DNA from: Zygaena filipendulae | Lineage: Eukaryota; Arthropoda; Insecta; Lepidoptera; Zygaenidae | Assembly: GCA_907165275.2 (NCBI GenBank) | Contig: OU015662.1 | Coordinates: 6,827,501 to 6,891,500, forward strand | Reading direction: 5' to 3' | DNA: 64,000 nt | In this document: in pieces, positions 58,171 through 64,000 of the stretch | Layout of the letters: the number at the start of each line of letters is the position of its first letter | Position numbering within the stretch: position 1 is the stretch's first letter | Made by a program: the position numbers and the translations under genes | The notes under the pieces: model-generated | What the model saw: the letters and a program-made list of their open reading frames with translations, nothing else | The model's database searches: none | Told to the model about the DNA's origin: nothing

Positions 58171-60805
58171 CTGAATAATAGATTCATTTCATCACCAATC
58201 AAAGAAAGCTTCATATAAGTACAGATAAGATGACGAATGACCGTGCAGGATGACGACAGTGAAATATGAAATTTTATGAGCAAATACCTAGATTATAAAC
58301 ATGAGTGAATGTACGATGTTACTCCAAATAAAAAGGAATAAATTAACTAGACAGGAAAATATGTAGTTGGGACAAGCGCAACAATGTTATGAGCAAACGC
58401 TTTTAACTTCCGATCTATTGATTTTTGCTGACATCTTGAATAATACAAATAAAATAAAAAATTGTTTAGATTTGTGTGCGAATGTTTTTCGGTGTCAGTT
58501 ATCACTGATTTTCATCTGTTTTCATTCTAAAGTAAGCTAATTCCCCCTCTGTCCTGAATGTTACACAGTAAAAAAGGATGCATGTAAATTGTAATATGAA
58601 TGATATTTGATTTGCAGGATGTAGATATACTTACTGTAGAATAAACAGATTTTGATTCATCAAAATCTGAGCAATAATACAGGCGTAGATGCCTCAGCAG
58701 TTTACTTTCACAGACACGCCGTCTTACCATATGCACATATTGAATGTGTAAAAATTTCTTTTTTGACCAACTCTGTATAGAAATGTGAAATTCTTGTTAA
58801 AAATTGCTATTCTAACACGGGAATTCACAATTACTACTATAATTAAGTTAAATACTTAATATAAATTGACTCTAATTTGGGTTTCAATAATAGCATCGTA
58901 TATACAATACTAGTGTAATAGTTCCTGCCCATGGTTTCGCCCTAGCGAATTTCGGAATTCAATAAAAATAAATAAACAAAGTACTCACTGTAGTTGCTTT
59001 AATAAGGATAGTTTTGCAAACACCATCGAAGTCTTGGTCGGTAGAAGCGTATGCTATTTTATTGACAAACTGCCCAAAAATCATCGGTTGTCTTAGCTTC
59101 TGTAATGTGATTTGTGACTGATGATTTATTGGGAATATCCCAAGTAATATGAAAATTTTCAATATAGTGAAGTTGTAGTGTAACAAAAATTCGTAATAAA
59201 CGAGCGCAACATTCAGTATTTACCTAGTACTTAGACAGCGCCATTCACAAAAAAATATAAGACCGTTTGGACCAAAGGACCGACTGGGAAAGTGGAAAGT
59301 CCATAAAAAGGTCTAGGTATAACTTTCCAGTGTATTAACACCATTGATGTAATAACCCAAGATACAATAATTTAACGATGCAATAAAGTTTTCGCAAAAT
59401 GAACAGGAAAATTGAAAAGTTGGGTTAGGTTCTTGAATATCGTTGCCTTTTATGTTATTTATGCAAGCCTGAATTTGTGTTTTGCCAATCATTCTTAATG
59501 ATCTTTTGACTTTCTATTTTTCCCCTAACTTCCGATGCTAATGTATTATTTGGCAAAGGAAATGTATTATTATGCATCTAGAGTTGATTTTATATCAATT
59601 GTATATTATTTTTTGTTACCTTACCAGAATAGCAAGATTGTGAGCGGGAAATCTGAAATATTTCTGCGAATAAATATGCTCTATCGTACGCCATTGTTGG
59701 TTGCTGTCGTTTATTGGCTCCTTCGCTTCCGTGTGAAGAATACCAGCTACCACTTTAACCTTCTTCAAATCGCGTTTGTACCTTGAAGATATTTTACTAT
59801 CAATTTTATTCATTTCAAGCAGCTGGTAAATATATAAAAACGAAATACAATTCATTGACATATCACGAATACCGTAAACTACAATACATAATATGAAGCT
59901 GAAATTTTTCAGTAAGTAATTTCAGCAGTTATGTTATGAGAAGTAGTTGTAATCTAAGAAAGAATTATTAAAGGAATTTTTAAATTCGTGCGGAGAGCTA
60001 ATAAAAAGGCCTCCTTTAAAGCCTACTTTTTAAATTTCATCTAATGTATTTTTATTGTAAAAACATGAATTTGGTAATAAATATGTAATGAAAATTTAAT
60101 AACGCTGACCTTTTTCTATTTGTAAGAAAACAATGCGTAGAGGTTAATACTCTGTCTTCGGCAATTATGCTTCCACCGCAGAATGCTCGATATAGTCCCT
60201 TCCACTTATCGTATAACTGATATATGAATACCTAAGAATAAAAGTTCAAATCTATTATAGAATGGAACACAATTTTATTTTATTTTCTAATCTAAATATT
60301 CCCTTTTGTATCCGTTGAAATCGAGGCAGACCGATGCGTAGATGGTTGACTGGATGGCGTGGACTTATATCTTAAAAGCCTGGATATAAGAGGAGTTAAA
60401 TACAGTTTTCCGGAAAACAATAATTGTTCTCAAAAAAGTTACCAGGGCATTGCCCACGTGCAGCTGTAAAACCTCAGACGATGATAAGTACCTACCTTTA
60501 AACTTCAGTTGGAACATATGTAGGTACTCGCAGTGTTGTTCGCTTCATGTTAGAATTTCCCGCGGGCTATATGTGTACGTATATACCTATTATTTATACT
60601 CCTCCTTTTTTAGGAGGAAGGTAGCAAATATCCAAGGCATTTTGTATATTTTGTGTTAAATAATTTCAGACAAAGGGATATTTAGCCAGCAAAATGCTTT
60701 CTGCATAACATAAATAAATATTGATAAACTCACATGATGTTTTACTTCACCGAGTTTCGCTTCTTTGTTTTTGGAATTTAAATTTATGCGTCTGATATTG
60801 TCTAA
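57937..60805 (-). CDS. Serine protease homologue C (catalytically dead)
   Basis: Minus-strand paralogue of A and B with exons 60805-60734, 60231-60110, 59781-59625, 59099-58989, 58772-58635 and 58170-57937, all GT-AG and in phase (277 residues). It keeps the fold: activation-like NIRRINLN, FCGGSIIAEDRVLTSTHC (His kept), VVAGIL, FVNKIAYAS, and Cys at positions 136, 168, 182 and 201. The catalytic Asp is Asn (PAHNLAIL), and GDSGGP is ETEGAG, so catalytic Ser is Glu. By family analogy such pseudoproteases act as cofactors or binders of active proteases. The C-terminus is hydrophobic (PLLLFSVVNFFPIT), as in A and B. The signal peptide exon is not certain; a candidate lies at 63519-63396. The gene is an intact open frame, not a broken pseudogene. 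Confidence 0.85.
57971..57976 (+). terminator. Possible polyadenylation signal, protease B
   Basis: AATAAA 249 bases past the stop of gene B and inside the last exon of gene C on the other strand. If used, the two transcripts overlap. Confidence 0.3.
58635..58772 (-). CDS. Homologue C exon with Cys168/Cys182
   Basis: 46 codons, phase 0 both ends: SWSKKKFLHIQYVHMVRRRV then CESKLLRHLRLYYC and SDFDESKSVYST, donor GTAAGT, acceptor cacatttctatacag. Confidence 0.85.
58989..59099 (-). CDS. Homologue C exon with Cys136
   Basis: 37 codons: KLRQPMIFGQFVNKIAYAST then DQDFDGVCKTILIKATT, donor GTGAGT. The acceptor at cacattacag is chosen because it gives 16 residues before YAS as in gene A; another AG lies 19 bases upstream. 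Confidence 0.82.
59625..59781 (-). CDS. Homologue C exon with Asn for catalytic Asp
   Basis: 157 bases, phase 2 in, phase 0 out: YKRDLKKVKVVAGILHTEAK ... QQWRTIEHIYSQKYFRFPAH then NLAIL, donor GTAAGG. The acceptor (tatcttcaag) is weak; a better-looking AG at 59824-59823 would give the wrong phase. Confidence 0.75.
60110..60231 (-). CDS. Homologue C exon with retained His
   Basis: 122 bases, phase 0 in, phase 2 out: VFIYQLYDKWKGLYRAFCGG, SIIAEDRVLTSTHCFLTNRK. The acceptor tttttattcttag is good; the donor GTCAGC is weak. Confidence 0.8.
60734..60805 (-). CDS. Homologue C exon with activation-like site
   Basis: 24 codons, phase 0 both ends: LDNIRRINLNSKNKEAKLGE then VKHH, donor GTGAGT, acceptor ttgattttgcag. 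It aligns with RRVRGGKSAKLGQVPYQ of gene A. Confidence 0.75.
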
Positions 60806-61262
60806 CTGCAAAATCAAATATTACAATATCATTCGTGTGGTAAAAGCATTATATCAATGGGTAAAAAAAGATATATAAAGATATAAAAAGATATATATAT
60901 TTTTCACATCGTCAGAGGTGACTAGGTGCATGGGCGATTAACGATTAGGTTAACCTACTGTTTTATTCTAAGCTTTACGAAAAAACAATCCAATATCGCT
61001 GTTATCGAAATTATCTAGCTACTAATGTAGTGCGACTCTGTTTGCATGGTATTTGAAAACTCCGTGACGCATTGGTACCTGCAATATCAAAGCTACTCTT
61101 AAGTGTTTTATTAAAATAAACAATAAAATATAATAATAATATGGAATCGTTTATTAGAGAATTGATAGGGTCTGTTGAATATTTATTACTCTCGCTATAC
61201 GAAGCGCGATTAACGAACCTGTTGAATTGAATAGTAAAAAAACGAGTGCGTGTATCAATATC

Positions 61263-61537
61263 CTACTAATATTATAAATGCGAAAGTTTGTAAGTATGTA
61301 TGGATGGATGGATGGATGGATGGATGGATGGATGGATGGATGGATGGATGGATGGATGGATGTTTGTTACTCTTTCATGCAAAAACTACTGAATGGATTT
61401 AAATGAAACTTTACAATAATATAGCTTATACATCAGATTAACACATACTTTTTATCCCGGAATTCCCGCGGGGACTCCGATTTTACCGCGGGGACTCCGA
61501 TTTTACCGCGGGTGAAACCGCGGGGTACAGCTAGTAA
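61263..61537 (-). repeat. actagctgt/ccgcggttt element with internal microsatellite
   Basis: Reverse copy from ctactaatattataaatgcg through ccggaattcccgcggggact (module duplicated) to gaaaccgcggggtacagcta. Confidence 0.75.
61301..61362. repeat. (TGGA)n microsatellite, 15.5 units
   Basis: 62 bases of uninterrupted tgga inside the element copy, where other copies carry short gacagacagaca-type runs. Confidence 0.95.
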
Positions 61538-62682
61538 TTAATAATCAAAATCAAATATGTTCAACAAGAAGCCATTCTATTATAGCTACGACGAGGATCC
61601 AAAAAGTAAGATTAAAAATAGAGTTTAAATTAAAATACAAATTCTATAGCCTCATTTTTTATTGCAAAGTTGAACTTTAAAGAAAATAATTGTGATTAAT
61701 CCTATACTTCTCAAACAACAAAACATGATACGTAATATCTCACTCGATGAAAACATCTTAAATTTCTCTTAGTGTCTTTTCATCATTCATTTTCAATTTT
61801 GATCAATATCTTCTTATTTTTTATGAAATAATACTCATAGGCCATATGACTATCATAACGACTTTCTATCAAACTGTGGGATTTATTTTTTATGACATTT
61901 ATATCATTTGGTAGCAAAAGGTAATTCAAAAACTTACAATAATCATTTTTTATGCACAATGTCTTTACCATATGCGTCATACTGAAGTTCTACGGAATGG
62001 CTGTGACGTTAATAGATATAGGGGAGGCCAGGGCGAAAATTTGCAAAACTTACATTTTTAGTTATTTCTCCAAAATTATTCTATTGTTTTTCTAAAATTA
62101 AAGGAGCCTTAGTTACTTCTTATGACATCAGCTATCAGCCAGTGAAGGTCCCGTTAAAATCAGTCCAGTCGTTTCCAATATTAGCCGAAACAAACAGACA
62201 GACAGATAAAAATAAAAAAAAATGTTTTTTTTTTGTACCTAAGTAGGTACCGTATATACTTTCATATGCATTTAGTGAAAAGCTGTTAACTTGGAATTAC
62301 AAATAGACACTTCAATTTTATTTATATGTATAGAATATAGATACAGATGTATAAAGGTACCATTTTTAGTAAATTTTGTTAATTACCTACTTAGTAGACA
62401 TGTTAACCTGTTCCTATTTGCTATAACTATTATTTCCTCTACTGAATGAAATGTCAACTTATGCCACGATAACAATGAAGACCCCACGACCCTTAAATGA
62501 TGTAAACAGTTGTAAGTTGCATGTTTAATTTTTTTATGCACCGCCTTATGCATAAAGGTCAAACCGCACTTGAGTGACGCAATGCAACAAAGTCACAAGA
62601 CACGTAGTGATATGCTTAATTAATAATAATCGATTACGAAATAAAAAGTAATCGATTTTTATCAAATTATGTCTAGCTAGCT

Positions 62683-62740
62683 ACTAGCTGATTCCCGCGG
62701 TTTCGCGGTAATTTAGGAGTTCCCGCGGAAATTCCTCTTA
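62683..62740 (+). repeat. actagctgt/ccgcggttt element fragment
   Basis: actagctgattcccgcggtt then ggagttcccgcggaaattcc. Confidence 0.6.
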
Positions 62741-62813
62741 TGTGCCTGCCCCTAAAAACGTGTACCTAGTATGCAAAATTAAATGCAGATTTACCTGCGT
62801 TAATTTTGGAATT

Positions 62814-63125
62814 CATTTGCTTTCGGAAAGCAAAATTTTAAGAAGTGGTACTGATGATGAAGACCACAGATGGTCATCGGAACTACTCAATAATAGATAC
62901 ATATTTCACGGGCTTCGATTGGACCGATTTGAAAAATTCTTTTTTGTTTGAAAGGGTACACTCCTAAGTTGATCCCATTGTCACCAAATTGGGATCTGAT
63001 GATTGGATCTTAGAGAAATCGAGGGAACTCTTCTGATATTACGGGCACACCTATAGCGATTTGGCTATTTTTATAGTAAATCGTTCATTTGCTTTCGGAA
63101 AGCAAAATTTGGAGAAGTGGATTTT
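62814..63125 (+). repeat. ggaggaggtt-family copy between short direct repeats
   Basis: catttgctttcggaaagcaa occurs near 62814 and again near 63088, bracketing a segment related to 57240-57440 (ggatctgatgattggatctt, acacctatagcgatttggct). Confidence 0.55.
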
Positions 63126-63395
63126 ATTTTAACTTTTTAGTATAGTGCATTTTTGTGTTTTTTGGAATTCGGTTTTAATTTTTTTTGTTAATTGTGCTTA
63201 TTTGTCGGTCGAAATAGGAGGAACGAATAAAGACATAAGGCGAGTTCTGAAAAAAGTTTGGTAAATGACTAGTCAAGGAAATAAACCAAATAATAAGCTA
63301 ATGTTACGATAGCACTTATACTGTAGAGAAGCTAGGTTCTAGCTACTTTAGGTATATTTTCTATTAATTATCTGTAGATCATTATTATTACTTAC

Positions 63396-63519
63396 ATTAT
63401 ATTTTCTGCCACTTGCCCCGAAGGTGGTGTTTAGCGCTTCCGCAATAGTGCATGAAGTAATAAATATTATAATAAAAAAATTTACAATTTTAGAAAACAC
63501 CTTCGACAAAATTCTAATG
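63396..63519 (-). CDS. Candidate signal-peptide exon of homologue C
   Basis: The minus-strand frame contains SKIVNFFIIIFITSCTIAEA, a convincing secretory signal, then LNTTFGASGRKYN and a GTAAGT donor in phase 0, as the next exon at 60805 requires. It includes an NTT sequon. No in-frame ATG is present before an upstream TGA at about 63546-63544, so the start must be in another exon, or the assignment to gene C is wrong. The upper boundary is not determined. Confidence 0.4.
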
Positions 63520-63897
63520 TTCCTTAAGTAAAACTCGTAAATTCAGTTCGTTTTCATGACTAATCTTAAAATGTAGTAACGGTATTATATAATCTGAATG
63601 TTTACATCAGTTAGGTTCTTCTTCTTTAGTTATGGCTTATTATGATCGTTTTATGATTCCGCCAGTTACAATGTTTCTCGGTAACAAAAATATCGTCTTC
63701 TTCGACTTATTTAATAACGACGAAATTAGAAAATTACATCAGTAATTTTTTTACATAAATGTTTTAAATGATAGAAAGATTGTCATTACTTACCTCTCTA
63801 TACATTGACAATTTTGAACTGTAAATGCTTTTTTTTATGAAATAGGTTGAATAAATCCAATAGGGGATAACCCTGGGTATGAAATTCAAAATTCTGT

Positions 63898-64000
63898 TTA
63901 GTCCGTCAGTTGATAATAAAAAAATAATAGACACGTATTTTTTCCTTTTGCGAATTATTGAAAAATTACTTAGATAAAACACATTAAAGTTTAGGAGTGG
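63898..64000 (-). mobile_element. MITE, TTAGTCYGTC family, copy e (cut by window edge)
   Basis: ttagtccgtcagttgataat, then atagacacgtattttttcct and aaacacattaaagtttagga, same orientation as copy a. The right end lies outside the window. Confidence 0.75.

Larger units (their letters stand above)
61538..63395. other. Repeat-bearing spacer, possibly intron of gene C
   Basis: No gene recognised. It holds an element head at 62683-62740 and a ggaggaggtt-family copy at 62870-63125. A frame at 61980-61783 follows a possible acceptor but does not fit the phase of gene C. Confidence 0.45.

Noticed and set aside
57937..60805. Gene C as a broken pseudogene
   Set aside because: All six exons are open, in phase and have GT-AG splice sites; only catalytic residues changed, as in pseudoproteases under use.
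61301..61362. CRISPR-like array
   Set aside because: A plain TGGA microsatellite without spacers, in an animal genome.
61783..61980. Extra exon of gene C
   Set aside because: It follows an acceptor-like site, but the phase that fits gene C hits a stop after 12 codons.

Overview
The window looks like a piece of a moth or butterfly (Lepidoptera) chromosome. It is AT-rich, its introns are long and full of transposon fragments typical of that order (tRNA-headed SINEs, elements opening with actagctgt..ccgcggttt, the aaccgacttc..ggaggaggtt repeat), and its genes have small exons with GT-AG introns. Nothing bacterial or viral was found. Most long open frames are non-coding; the real genes were assembled from short exons by protein similarity recalled from known families, splice signals and reading-phase continuity.

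Positions 1-34.5 kb, minus strand: the 5' half of the COE/EBF transcription factor gene knot (collier). Seven exons between 33.5 kb and 11.4 kb join in phase and encode the N-terminus and the first half of the DNA-binding domain, including the complete His-Cys3 zinc knuckle. The rest of the DNA-binding domain and the IPT and helix-loop-helix exons were not found and should lie left of position 1. The introns hold many repeats, including a young non-autonomous LTR retrotransposon (two 494-bp LTRs with two differences) whose 4-bp target duplication ends 85 bp upstream of an exon. A GC-rich block at 33.5-34.5 kb is the likely promoter end.

Positions 34.5-48.7 kb: mostly repeat-rich intergenic DNA with two MITE families, SINEs and GC-rich blocks of unknown nature, plus a small minus-strand THAP-domain gene or relic at 38.7-39.3 kb.

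Positions 48.7-60.8 kb (perhaps to 63.5 kb): a cluster of three chymotrypsin-fold genes. Two are head-to-tail on the plus strand (six exons each, 341 and 339 residues, complete His-Asp-Ser triads). The third is convergent on the minus strand and is a pseudoenzyme: its catalytic Asp is Asn, and the GDSGGP motif has become ETEGAG. All three lack the usual Cys191 and end in a hydrophobic tail, which suggests a locally duplicated, possibly membrane-tethered protease/pseudoprotease set. This cluster is the most interesting part of the window.
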